64,000 bases of DNA, from positions 682,001-746,000 of the forward strand of contig JAZKJL010000001.1 in NCBI GenBank assembly GCA_040384325.1, given 5' to 3'. The position numbers and the translations under genes are program-made. The stretch's first letter is position 1. Each line of letters opens with the position of its first letter. The notes under the pieces are model-generated. The model made no database searches. It saw nothing but the letters and a program-made list of their open reading frames with translations, and was not told the origin of the DNA. Shown here one piece after another: positions 1 to 7,939 of the stretch. The stretch is from JACMLX01 sp040384325 (GTDB lineage Bacteria > Gemmatimonadota > Gemmatimonadetes > Gemmatimonadales > Gemmatimonadaceae).

Positions 1-1311
1 GCCGCCCGCCGGACTGGCGCGCAGGCGATCCATCCTGGTTACGGCTTCCTCTCGGAACGGGAATGGTTCGCGCGTGCGGTGCGCGAGGCGGGATTGGTCT
101 GGGTCGGGCCACCGGCCGAGGCGATCGCGGCGCTCGGCTCGAAGACCGCCGCCCGCACGCTGGCCGTCGCCGCCGGTGTGCCGGTGGTGCCTGGCACCAC
201 CACGGCGCTGCGTGATGCTGCCGAGGCGCTGACGGTGGCGGAGGAGTTCGGGTTTCCGGTGTTGCTGAAGGCCGCGGCTGGTGGCGGCGGGAAGGGCATG
301 CGCGTGGTGCGCACCGCTGACGAGTTGCCCGGTGCGCTGGCTGCGGCGCAACGCGAGGCGCAGAACGCCTTCGGTGACGACGCCGTCTACGTCGAGAAGT
401 ACATCGAGGGGCCACGGCACGTGGAGATCCAGGTGCTCGGCGATACGCATGGCACCATGCTGCACCTCGGTGAACGCGAGTGCTCGGTGCAGCGTCGCCA
501 CCAGAAGATGATCGAGGAAGCGCCAAGCGTGGCCGTGTCGCCCGACCTGCGCGCGCGCATGGGGGCCACTGCCGTCGCCGCGGCGAAGGCGGCTGGTTAC
601 GTGAACGCCGGCACCTGCGAGTTCCTGCTCGATCGCGAGGGCAACTACTACTTCCTCGAGATGAACACGCGCATCCAGGTGGAGCATCCCGTGACCGAGC
701 TGGTGACCGGGATCGACCTGGTGCAGTGGCAGATCCGCATCGCGGCCGGTGAACGCCTGCCGTTCCGCCAGGAGCTGATCGTGCCGCGTGGCTGGGCGAT
801 GGAGTGCCGCATCACCAGCGAGGATTTCCAGAACGGCTTCCTGCCCTCCACCGGGCGCATCTCGTACCTGCATGTGCCATCGGGGCCCGGGATTCGCTGG
901 GATGGCGGTGTGGAGGTGGGTAGTGAGGTCGGCCTGTTCTACGACCCGATGCTGGCGAAACTGATCGTGCACGCCGCCACCCGTGACGCGGCGATCGATC
1001 GCATGCACCGCGCGCTGCTGGAGCTGGAAGTCGAGGGGATCGAGACCTCGCGCGAATTTCACCTCCGCATGATGGAAGACGTCGAGTTCCGTCGCGGGGA
1101 CATCACCATCCAATGGCTGGAAGCGAAGTTGCCCGAATTGAGTGCGGTGATGCCGCCTGACGCAGATGTCCGTGCCGCCGTGATCGCCGCCGCACTGATG
1201 GCCGAACGCGATCGCAACGCCGTGAAGCCGGCCGCCCCGTCGGCGGAGAGCGCCGGCACCACCTCCGCCTGGCAGCGCGCGGCGCGCCTCGATGGGTTGC
1301 GCCACGCATGA
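1..1311 (+). CDS. accC: Biotin carboxylase subunit of an acyl-CoA/acetyl-CoA carboxylase (5' end outside window)
   Basis: This subunit performs the ATP- and bicarbonate-dependent carboxylation of biotin, the first half-reaction of acetyl- or acyl-CoA carboxylases. The frame is open from base 1, and its first residues already match the family (AIHPGYGFLSE), so the true start lies upstream. Visible motifs are the ATP-grasp glycine-rich loop (AAAGGGGKGMRVV) and the active-site stretch EMNTRIQVEHPVTE. The protein stops after the biotin carboxylase domain plus a short Ala/Pro-rich tail, so it carries no biotinyl domain. A separate carrier gene lies two genes downstream. Its stop overlaps the next start (ATGA at 1308-1311). 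Whether the substrate is acetyl-CoA or a longer acyl-CoA cannot be told from this part. Confidence 0.93.
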   Translation, partial: AARRTGAQAIHPGYGFLSEREWFARAVREAGLVWVGPPAEAIAALGSKTAARTLAVAAGVPVVPGTTTALRDAAEALTVAEEFGFPVLLKAAAGGGGKGMRVVRTADELPGALAAAQREAQNAFGDDAVYVEKYIEGPRHVEIQVLGDTHGTMLHLGERECSVQRRHQKMIEEAPSVAVSPDLRARMGATAVAAAKAAGYVNAGTCEFLLDREGNYYFLEMNTRIQVEHPVTELVTGIDLVQWQIRIAAGERLPFRQELIVPRGWAMECRITSEDFQNGFLPSTGRISYLHVPSGPGIRWDGGVEVGSEVGLFYDPMLAKLIVHAATRDAAIDRMHRALLELEVEGIETSREFHLRMMEDVEFRRGDITIQWLEAKLPELSAVMPPDADVRAAVIAAALMAERDRNAVKPAAPSAESAGTTSAWQRAARLDGLRHA

Positions 1312-2570
1312 GCGATTCCGCGACGGTCACGATCGAACGGATTGCCGCCGGTGGCGATGGTGTGGCGCGGCACGATGGCATGGTGGTGTTCGTGCCGCGG
1401 GCGGTGCCGGGTGACGTGGTGTCGGTGGCGTTGCAGCGACAGCGCACGTTCGCGCGCGGGCGCATCCTCGAGACGCTGACGGCGTCGCCCGATCGCGAGC
1501 CGGCGCCGTGTCCGCATTACGAGGGCGATCGCTGTGGCGGCTGCCAGCTGCAGGGCCTGCGCTACGACGCGCAGCTCGCGATCAAGGGTGACCTGATCCG
1601 CGATGCACTGGTGCGCATCGGCAAGCAGTCCATCGACGAGGTGCCGGTGACCGGCAGCCCGTCGCCGTGGGGGTATCGCAACACGCTCACGCTGGCGCTC
1701 AAGCGCGACCGGTTGCGACCCAACGGCTGGATGGCTGGCATGCACGTCGCCAGCGACCCCACACAGCTCTTCGAGTTGAAGACCTGCCTGATCGCGATGC
1801 CGGAGGTGATGGACGGCTGGCGTGCCGTGCTGGCGGCGGCTGAGAACCTGCCGCGGTCCGCGGCGCTGCGTGTGACGTTGCGGCTGCTGAACGCCGGTGG
1901 CCTGGCGCTGACGGTGGAAGGCGGTACGCAGTGGAAGCAGGCGGCGATCGAGTCGCTGGTGGCCGCGGTGCCCGGCCTGCACGCGGTGTGGTGGGTGCGC
2001 GACGACGAGGTGCGCGCGATCCGTCACGACAAGCGCACCGTGCAGGAGGCGGGGGCGAGCTTCACGCAGGTCAACCCGGCGGTGACCGAGTTGCTGCGCG
2101 CTTACGTGGTGACGCAGGTGGAGGCGATGCAGCCGGATGCGGTGGTGGATGCCTACGCGGGCAGCGGAGCGCTGGCGATGCGGCTCCTGCGCGAGGGGCG
2201 TCGTGTGACGGCGATCGAGCTGGATCCCGAAGCGTCGGCGGTGGCCGGTGCGGCGCTGCACAGCGATCCGCTGTCGCGCGTGCTCACGGGACGAGTGGAA
2301 CACCTGCTGCCGCATGGGCTTCCGGCGTCGGTGGTGGTGTTGAACCCGCCTCGCGCCGGCGTCGATGCCACGGTGCCTGCGCTCATCGCCGCCGCCACGT
2401 CGGGCGTCACGCGTGTGGTCTACGTGAGCTGCGATCCGGCCACGCTGGCCCGCGACATCGCTCGACTCGGTGCCGGTTGGCGCATCACCGCCGTGCAGGC
2501 CTTCGACATGTTTCCGCAGACGTCGCACGTGGAGACGGTCTGCACCATCGACCGCGAGGTGCCCGCTTGA
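1308..2570 (+). CDS. TRAM-domain RNA (uracil-C5)-methyltransferase, RumA/RlmD/TrmA family
   Basis: Predicted SAM-dependent enzyme making 5-methyluridine in 23S rRNA or tRNA. The 420-residue protein starts with a TRAM-like beta-barrel (about residues 1-58). A cysteine cluster follows (CPHYEGDRCGGCQ plus a later TCLIAM Cys), typical of the 4Fe-4S binding members. Then come the SAM motif DAYAGSGALAM, the NPPRAGVD motif and the catalytic SCDPATLARD with Cys375. It overlaps the upstream biotin carboxylase by 4 bases and the downstream carrier gene by TTGA, so it sits inside a carboxylase operon and is probably translationally coupled to it. The exact target base (rRNA or tRNA) cannot be assigned from sequence. 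Confidence 0.9.
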   Translation: MSDSATVTIERIAAGGDGVARHDGMVVFVPRAVPGDVVSVALQRQRTFARGRILETLTASPDREPAPCPHYEGDRCGGCQLQGLRYDAQLAIKGDLIRDALVRIGKQSIDEVPVTGSPSPWGYRNTLTLALKRDRLRPNGWMAGMHVASDPTQLFELKTCLIAMPEVMDGWRAVLAAAENLPRSAALRVTLRLLNAGGLALTVEGGTQWKQAAIESLVAAVPGLHAVWWVRDDEVRAIRHDKRTVQEAGASFTQVNPAVTELLRAYVVTQVEAMQPDAVVDAYAGSGALAMRLLREGRRVTAIELDPEASAVAGAALHSDPLSRVLTGRVEHLLPHGLPASVVVLNPPRAGVDATVPALIAAATSGVTRVVYVSCDPATLARDIARLGAGWRITAVQAFDMFPQTSHVETVCTIDREVPA

Positions 2571-3067
2571 AGTACGTCGTCGAAGTGCACGGACAGCGTC
2601 ACGAGGTGGACGTCGGCCCCGACGGTGTGACCTACGACGGTGAGGTGGTGCGGGCCTCGCTCACCGATGTGCCGGGGTCACCGGTGCGACAGGTGCAAAT
2701 CGACGACACGGTGCATCGCGTCATCGCTCGCCGCGGCGCCTCGCGTGGGCAGTACACGCTGCTGCTGGGCGGGCATCGCTACGCCATCGAGGCGCTGGAC
2801 GCGCGCACCCGCGCCATCCGCGACCTGACCGCGGCCACCGGCGGCAACGCCGGGCCGGCACCGCTGGTGGCGCCGATGCCGGGCATGATCGTGCGTGTGT
2901 CGGTGGCCGTCGGCGACGTGGTGGTCGCCGGCCAGGGCCTGATCGCGATGGAGGCGATGAAGATGGAGAACGAACTGCGCGCCGCCGGTCCTGGAACGGT
3001 GACGGCCGTGCGCGTCGTCGCGGGCACGGCCGTCCAGAAGGGCGCGATCCTCGTCGAACTGGCCTGA
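2567..3067 (+). CDS. Biotin carboxyl carrier protein (BT-like plus biotinyl domain)
   Basis: Carries the biotin that is carboxylated by the upstream biotin carboxylase. The 166-residue protein ends in a canonical biotinyl/lipoyl domain: PMPGMIVRV, then EAMKMEN with the biotinylated lysine at residue 132. The first ~95 residues (beta-rich, starting MKYVVEVHGQRHEV) resemble the linker domain that precedes the biotinyl domain in fused alpha subunits of propionyl- or methylcrotonyl-CoA carboxylase. This suggests a split alpha subunit rather than an AccB of fatty-acid synthesis. I chose the TTG start at 2567 because it overlaps the preceding stop (TTGA) and matches the family start. Longer readings in this frame run inside the methyltransferase gene. 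Confidence 0.88.
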   Translation: MKYVVEVHGQRHEVDVGPDGVTYDGEVVRASLTDVPGSPVRQVQIDDTVHRVIARRGASRGQYTLLLGGHRYAIEALDARTRAIRDLTAATGGNAGPAPLVAPMPGMIVRVSVAVGDVVVAGQGLIAMEAMKMENELRAAGPGTVTAVRVVAGTAVQKGAILVELA

Positions 3068-3084
3068 TCGCCGCCGGCGATCAG
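3064..3084. terminator. Palindrome between convergent genes, containing both stop codons
   Basis: A perfect 9-bp stem (CTGATCGCC / GGCGATCAG) around a GCC loop. The left arm holds the TGA of the biotin carrier gene and the right arm holds the reverse-strand TGA of the DUF5916 gene. There is no T-tract, so its role as a bidirectional terminator is inferred from position and symmetry. Confidence 0.4.
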
Positions 3085-5609
3085 CGCCCGAGCCAGTAGC
3101 TCGCCTTCACCAGGAACACGTTCTTCGGCCGTTCGGAGAACAGGGCGTCGAAGCCAGGCTGCACACCACCGAGTCCGGGATCGTCTGTGAACGTGTCACG
3201 CCCCTGCGACCAGACGAAGAACAACACCGACCCCGGACGGTATTCCCAGCGCACCACGTTGTTGGTGCGCAATTGTCCGAACCGGAAGCCGTCCGGCTCG
3301 CCCCGTGCCGTGTACGGACGGAAGCGCGCATTGACGTCGGCCGCACGACCATCGGCCATCGCGCGCCAGTTCGTGTACGACCCGGTGCTCACGAACGGCT
3401 GCAGGTAGCTCTCGAAGCTGAGCCGCGGCGTGATGGTGTAGTTCACGCGCATCGTCACCGAGCCGGTGGCCTGGTAGAGCCGCGCGAACGTGTACGAGAG
3501 CACGCCGTCATCGGTGAAATTCCCGATCCACTGCTGGTCGTCGATGTTGCGGCCGTAGCCAAGCCGGATGCTGCCGTTGAGCTGCGAACCGACGCGCAGG
3601 TTGCCACCGACGCCCACATCCCAGTCGCTGCCGAGTCCATCGGTGCGGCGACCGCCGAACATGTTGATGCTCGGCGTGAATGCGTTGCGGCTGTCGCCGT
3701 CCACGCCGGCCCACATCTGCACCCGCCGCGGGCGTCGCAGCGCCGGCCCACCGCGCGCATCGCGATCGGAGTAGGCCGTGATGACGTTGTTCACACCCAC
3801 GCCGCTGTAGGCGTGCCAGAAGTTCACGAACTGGCCGTTGGCGTTGATGTTGCCACCATTGCCGATCATCAGCCCGCTGGTGTTGCTGGTGCCGAATGCG
3901 TTGAAGTTCAGCTGGCCGCGACGGAAGATGCCGAACGGCTTGGTGGGACGCAGTGCGAACCACGCCGACGCGCCGGCCTCGTCGCTGCGGGTGCGGAAGC
4001 CGACGTCGTTGATCTCGAAGCCCGGCGTCATGTACCACGCACTGGTGCTGAAGCGCGTGATGCCGCCGCCCTGCTTCTCGAGCGACACCTGCGTCATCAT
4101 GCCGGAGAGGCTGGTGCGCGTGCTGTCGTAGTCGAGGTGCTCGGCGTCGCTGCGCTGGTAGAGATGCACGTTGGAACGCTGCGTGGCCGCGATCGCCGCG
4201 GGTGATCCGCCGACACGGCTGCCGGCCAGCTGCGCCGACACCTGAAACTTGTTGCCGCCGAAGCGGTGGCGCGCGTCGAGTCCGCCCGTCCACGCATTCT
4301 CGCGCAGCACGTCGGTGGTCCACTCGTCCAGGCGGCGGGTGGTGTTGGTGAGCATCAGGCCGACGCCGGAATTGCCGCCGCGCAGGTCCTGCTGCAGTCG
4401 CACCACGCCGTAGTTCGTCATCGGCTCGATCGTGCGACCTTCGGTGCCGTCCATCCGGTTGGTGACGGCGTCGATCAGTCCGATGGAGAGACCGCTGCCC
4501 AGCCGTCCGGTGACCTTGGCGGCGCCGAGGATCGTGGATTGTTGCGGCGACGCCGCGTCACCGTAGCGACCGCCGAGTTGCGGGGCGCGACCGATACGGC
4601 GTGAGTAGAACAGGCCAGTGCAGTCGCCGTCGTTGCAGTCGATGTCGTAGCGGAAGATGCCGCTGCCCTCGAGGAAGAACGGGCGCCGCTCGGCGAAGAA
4701 CTGCTCGAAGGCGCTCAGGTTGAGCACCCCCGGATCCGCCTCCACCTGGCCGAAGTCGGGGTTGATCGCCGCGTCGAGGGTGACGTTCGACGTCAGGCCC
4801 AGCTTGAGGTCGGCGCCGAACTGGGTCTTGGCCGCGTCCCGAGGCGATCCATCGCCGCGGGGCGAGTAGCCGTAGCGGCCCACGCTGTACGGCATCAGCT
4901 CCATCCGGCGCGGGGCGGTGAGCCCGACGAATCCGGGGACCTCGGCATACTGGCTCACGAACCCGGTCTTCGAGCGGCGGATCAGCGGCCACACCGGCCG
5001 TTCACCCTTGCGGGCGATGCGGCGCATGATGCTGATGCCGAAGGTGTTGTCTCCGCTCGGCACGTAGCGCAGCTGGCTCAGCGGGATGCGGTACTCGGCC
5101 GTCCAGCCGAGGGAGTCCAGTCGCGTCGCTCCCTCCCAGACGGCATTCCAGCCCCAGTCCTCCTCGCCGTCGTTGAACATGTAGCCATCCGACATCGCCC
5201 CGCCGGCCGTGAGCCGGAACATGTAGGCGGTGCGCCGGTCGTGATACGAGTCGATGCCGACGATCACGTCATCCGAGAGGGCGAAGGCGTCGCGGCGCTG
5301 CAGGACGGCAAGGATGCTGTCGGGCTTGGGATCGAAGGAGCGGACGAAGACGTAGAGGTGGCGGTTGTCGTAGGCCACCCGCGCCTCGGTGCCGAAGCTG
5401 GGATCGGCGCCTTCGGTCGGCTCGAACTGCTTGAAGTCGGTGATCGTCTGTGCCGTCTTCCAGATGGCTTCGTCGTCGCGACCGTCGATCTGGGGCGCGC
5501 GTGCGGCCCGGCTCGGTCGGTAGGCGGGCGCTTCCGGGGCGGGCACCTGCGGCGGTGCGCCGACGGTCGTGGCGACCGTGAGCTGGAAGAGCAGGGCGGG
5601 AAGCAGCAT
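3081..5609 (-). CDS. Secreted DUF5916 protein with N-terminal CBM9-like domain
   Basis: An 842-residue exported protein of unknown function. A signal peptide is visible (MLLPALLFQLTVATTVGA, cleavage near residue 18). Next comes a CBM9-like beta-sandwich (IDGRDDEAIWKTA through about residue 200), the domain seen in carbohydrate-binding modules. The rest matches the DUF5916 family, with the typical FGISIMRRIARK and PEFxxF-type stretches, then a long beta-strand-rich C-terminal half ending in aromatic W-L-G-R. That half resembles an outer-membrane beta-barrel. The family is common in Bacteroidota and Gemmatimonadota and is often annotated as a hydrolase without direct proof. It stands alone, convergent with the carboxylase operon and divergent from rplM. 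Confidence 0.8.
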   Translation of the reverse strand: MLLPALLFQLTVATTVGAPPQVPAPEAPAYRPSRAARAPQIDGRDDEAIWKTAQTITDFKQFEPTEGADPSFGTEARVAYDNRHLYVFVRSFDPKPDSILAVLQRRDAFALSDDVIVGIDSYHDRRTAYMFRLTAGGAMSDGYMFNDGEEDWGWNAVWEGATRLDSLGWTAEYRIPLSQLRYVPSGDNTFGISIMRRIARKGERPVWPLIRRSKTGFVSQYAEVPGFVGLTAPRRMELMPYSVGRYGYSPRGDGSPRDAAKTQFGADLKLGLTSNVTLDAAINPDFGQVEADPGVLNLSAFEQFFAERRPFFLEGSGIFRYDIDCNDGDCTGLFYSRRIGRAPQLGGRYGDAASPQQSTILGAAKVTGRLGSGLSIGLIDAVTNRMDGTEGRTIEPMTNYGVVRLQQDLRGGNSGVGLMLTNTTRRLDEWTTDVLRENAWTGGLDARHRFGGNKFQVSAQLAGSRVGGSPAAIAATQRSNVHLYQRSDAEHLDYDSTRTSLSGMMTQVSLEKQGGGITRFSTSAWYMTPGFEINDVGFRTRSDEAGASAWFALRPTKPFGIFRRGQLNFNAFGTSNTSGLMIGNGGNINANGQFVNFWHAYSGVGVNNVITAYSDRDARGGPALRRPRRVQMWAGVDGDSRNAFTPSINMFGGRRTDGLGSDWDVGVGGNLRVGSQLNGSIRLGYGRNIDDQQWIGNFTDDGVLSYTFARLYQATGSVTMRVNYTITPRLSFESYLQPFVSTGSYTNWRAMADGRAADVNARFRPYTARGEPDGFRFGQLRTNNVVRWEYRPGSVLFFVWSQGRDTFTDDPGLGGVQPGFDALFSERPKNVFLVKASYWLGR

Positions 5610-5739
5610 GAGGCGGAGCGATCGAGGGAGGAGGTGCCAGGGATGGCACGGCTCTTTGATGCCCCCTACGTCGCGAAGGTTGCCGGGAGTTTCGGCCCCG
5701 GCCCGATCGGGGGCCGTCTCGGCGGCCTAACCTCTTGTG

Positions 5740-5768
5740 TTGACGGGACTTCGATGGCTGGCTATGCT
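5740..5768 (+). promoter_or_regulatory. Sigma-70-type promoter for rplM-rpsI
   Basis: TTGACG at 5740-5745, a 17-base spacer, then TATGCT at 5763-5768. The expected transcription start is about 5775, giving a leader of about 89 bases before the rplM ATG at 5864. It is the best consensus match in the window and lies in the gap between divergent genes. Confidence 0.7.
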
Positions 5769-5863
5769 TCGGGTCTGTCCAAAACACCCTTGCGAGGGGG
5801 CCGAGACCCGGGTTGCAATGTGCACCGGTGAGGCGTGGGTTCAATTTCGTCCGTCGTGTTCAG

Positions 5864-6328
5864 ATGCATCCGTCGCAGAAGACGTACAGCCCGAAGCCAG
5901 CTGACTTGAGTCATGCGTGGTGGGTGGTGGACGCCGAAGGCATGGTCCTCGGTCGTCTCGCCGCCGAAGTCGCGAAGGTCATTCGCGGCAAGCACAAGCC
6001 GATGTTCACCCCGCATGCCGACACCGGCGACTTCGTCGTCGTGATCAATGCCAACAAGGTGCGCGTCACCGGTCGCAAGGCCGAGCAGAAGACCTACTTC
6101 CGTCACACCGGCTACATGGGTCACGAGAAGTACACGGCCTTCGCCGACATGATCGAGAAGCACCCGGAGCGCGTGATCGAGAAGGCTGTCTACGGCATGC
6201 TGCCGAAGACGGACCTCGCCCGCCGCCACCTGCGTCGCAAGCTGCGCGTCTTCGCCGGCGCGACCCACGACCACGTTGCGCAGAAGCCGCAGCCGCTCAC
6301 GTTGACCGCCGCGAAGGGGACGAAGTAA
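5864..6328 (+). CDS. rplM: 50S ribosomal protein L13
   Basis: Large-subunit ribosomal protein, 154 residues, the normal length for bacterial L13. Diagnostic stretches are WWVVDAEGMVLGRLAAEVA near the start, HTGYMGHEKYTAF in the middle and the VYGMLPKTDLARRHLRRKL motif. I chose the ATG at 5864 because family homology starts there (MHPSQKTYSPK); upstream codons in the frame are leader. No clear Shine-Dalgarno precedes it. It is the first gene of the rplM-rpsI pair and overlaps rpsI by one base. Confidence 0.97.
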   Translation: MHPSQKTYSPKPADLSHAWWVVDAEGMVLGRLAAEVAKVIRGKHKPMFTPHADTGDFVVVINANKVRVTGRKAEQKTYFRHTGYMGHEKYTAFADMIEKHPERVIEKAVYGMLPKTDLARRHLRRKLRVFAGATHDHVAQKPQPLTLTAAKGTK

Positions 6329-6723
6329 TGGCGACCGAACAGCTCCACGCCGTCGGCCGCCGCAAGGAAGCGGTCTGCCGTGTCTACATCACGCCCGGCA
6401 CCGGCAAGTGGGAGATCAACGGGGGCCGCACCCTCGGCGATTATTTCCCGCGCCCGTCGCTGGTGACGTCGATCCAGCAGCCGTTCACGGTCACCGACAC
6501 CATCGGTGGCTACGACGTGAAGGCCAACCTCACCGGTGGCGGCCAGGCTGGCCAGGCCGGTGCGCTGCGCCTCGCGATTGCCCGCGTGCTGGTCCAGATC
6601 AACGAGGACCACAAGAAGAAGCTGCGCGAGTTCGGCCTCCTGACGCGCGACGCACGCTCGGTCGAGCGCAAGAAGCCGGGCCGTCCGGGCGCCCGCAAGA
6701 AGTTCCAGTTCAGCAAGCGCTAG
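6328..6723 (+). CDS. rpsI: 30S ribosomal protein S9
   Basis: Small-subunit ribosomal protein, 131 residues, the expected size. It shows HAVGRRKEAVCRVY, the glycine-rich GGGQAGQAGALRLAIARVL helix region and the basic C-terminal tail ending KKFQFSKR, which reaches the P-site tRNA in known ribosomes. The ATG shares its first base with the last base of the rplM stop (TAATG), so translation is coupled. The pair rplM-rpsI is a conserved bacterial operon. Confidence 0.97.
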   Translation: MATEQLHAVGRRKEAVCRVYITPGTGKWEINGGRTLGDYFPRPSLVTSIQQPFTVTDTIGGYDVKANLTGGGQAGQAGALRLAIARVLVQINEDHKKKLREFGLLTRDARSVERKKPGRPGARKKFQFSKR

Positions 6724-6873
6724 TCGTTGTCGCCGTGGTGCGGCGCCTCACGGCGTCGTGCCACGGAACTGCACGTATCTCTCACGCGTCCCGAGTGCCC
6801 GCTGGTGCCGGCTGTGCCGGTTGCGACGCACGTGGACGGACGCGGCGGATCCAACCTTCCGATTGACCCAATC

Positions 6874-7818
6874 ATGTCGCAGCCCACGATCGAACAGCTC
6901 CTGGAGGCCGGTGTACACTTCGGCCACCAGACCCGCCGCTGGAACCCGAAGATGCGCAAGTTCATCTTCGCGGAGCGCAACGGCATCCACATCATCGACC
7001 TGCAGAAGACGCTCAAGCAGCTCGAACTCGCGCAGAAGCTGGCACGCGAAGTCGTGCTGCGCGGTGAGCAGGTCCTCTTCGTCTGCACCAAGCAGCAGCT
7101 CCAGGCCATCGTGGCCCAGGAAGCGGAACGCTGCGGCTCGATGTTCATCACCGAACGCTGGCTCGGCGGCCTGCTGACCAACTTCGGCACCGTCAAGAAG
7201 CAGCTGAAGAAGCTCAAGGAGCTCGAGGCCGGCAGCGAGGAAGGCGGCGGGTTCTCGAACTACACGAAGAAGGAACAGCTGATGATGCGCCGCCAGCGCG
7301 ACAAGCTGTCCAAGAACCTCTCCGGCATCGCCAGCATGACGCGTTTGCCCGGCCTGATGTTCGTCGTCGACGCGAAGAAGGAGAACATCGCCGTCAGCGA
7401 GGCCAACAAGCTCGGGATCCCGATCATCGCCATCGCCGACACGAATGCCGATCCCGACCTGCTGACCGTGCCGGTCGCCGGCAACGACGACGCGATCCGT
7501 TCCGTCGAGCTGATCGCCCGTGCGATCGCCGACGTGATCTCGGAAGCGCGCCGCGAGGCCCCGACCCGCGTGGTCGAGGAAGAGTCCGAGGACAGCACCT
7601 ACAGCTCCGACCGCGGCATGGAATCGGCCGGTCGTGGTGATGACCGCGGCCGTCGTGGCGGTGGTCAGGGTGGCCAGGGTGGTGGACAGGGTGCCGGTGC
7701 TGCCGGCGCACAGGGCGGCCAGCGCCGCCGTCGCCGCGCCAAGCCCGAGGCGATCCAGGCACGCCTGCGTGGCCCGGACGCTGCCGCTGCCGTCGAAACC
7801 ACCGACGACGCGTCGTAA
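6874..7818 (+). CDS. rpsB: 30S ribosomal protein S2 with Gly/Arg-rich C-terminal extension
   Basis: Small-subunit protein S2, recognised by MSQPTIEQLLEAGVHFGHQT, RWNPKMRKFIF, RWLGGLLTNF and the ADTNADPDL motif. The ATG at 6874 is the family start. The protein is 314 residues against about 230-260 for most S2. The extra part starts near residue 235 with an acidic stretch (EEESEDS), continues as a Gly/Gln/Arg tract (about residues 250-285) with a run of five arginines, and ends acidic. Such tails occur in some phyla and may bind RNA; that role is inferred. Two hairpins separate it from tsf. Confidence 0.96.
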   Translation: MSQPTIEQLLEAGVHFGHQTRRWNPKMRKFIFAERNGIHIIDLQKTLKQLELAQKLAREVVLRGEQVLFVCTKQQLQAIVAQEAERCGSMFITERWLGGLLTNFGTVKKQLKKLKELEAGSEEGGGFSNYTKKEQLMMRRQRDKLSKNLSGIASMTRLPGLMFVVDAKKENIAVSEANKLGIPIIAIADTNADPDLLTVPVAGNDDAIRSVELIARAIADVISEARREAPTRVVEEESEDSTYSSDRGMESAGRGDDRGRRGGGQGGQGGGQGAGAAGAQGGQRRRRRAKPEAIQARLRGPDAAAAVETTDDAS

Positions 7819-7831
7819 TCGGCTCGCCGAC

Positions 7832-7860
7832 GCAGGTGGCGCGGCTACCCGCGCCCCTGC
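7832..7860 (+). promoter_or_regulatory. Long hairpin after rpsB
   Basis: A 12-bp stem with one bulged T (GCAGG-T-GGCGCGG / CCGCGCC-CCTGC) and a 4-base loop CTAC. It has no T-tract. It sits 14 bases after the rpsB stop and just ahead of a second hairpin. It could protect the rpsB 3' end or be part of an attenuator. Confidence 0.45.
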
Positions 7861-7879
7861 GTTCGGAGTAAGCTTCCCG

Positions 7880-7908
7880 ACGCCGCCGGCCACCAGCCGG
7901 CGGCGTTT
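7880..7908 (+). terminator. Terminator-like hairpin between rpsB and tsf
   Basis: A perfect 11-bp stem (ACGCCGCCGGC / GCCGGCGGCGT) with loop CACCA, followed by a short TTT run. Only 31 bases separate it from the tsf ATG, too few for a full promoter, so tsf presumably depends on read-through. It would then act as a partial terminator that sets the S2 to EF-Ts ratio. Confidence 0.6.
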
Positions 7909-7939
7909 CCACACTCCCGATTGACCCGGTCTCCCGACC

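Noticed and set aside
5771..5809. An inverted repeat (GGGTCT / AGACCC with an inner CCCT / AGGG) considered as an L13 autoregulatory leader
   Set aside because: The predicted transcription start (about 5775) falls inside its left arm, so the RNA would not contain the whole stem.
7921..7926. TTGACC upstream of tsf, considered as a -35 box
   Set aside because: Only 13 bases remain before the tsf ATG at 7940, leaving no room for a -10 box and start site.
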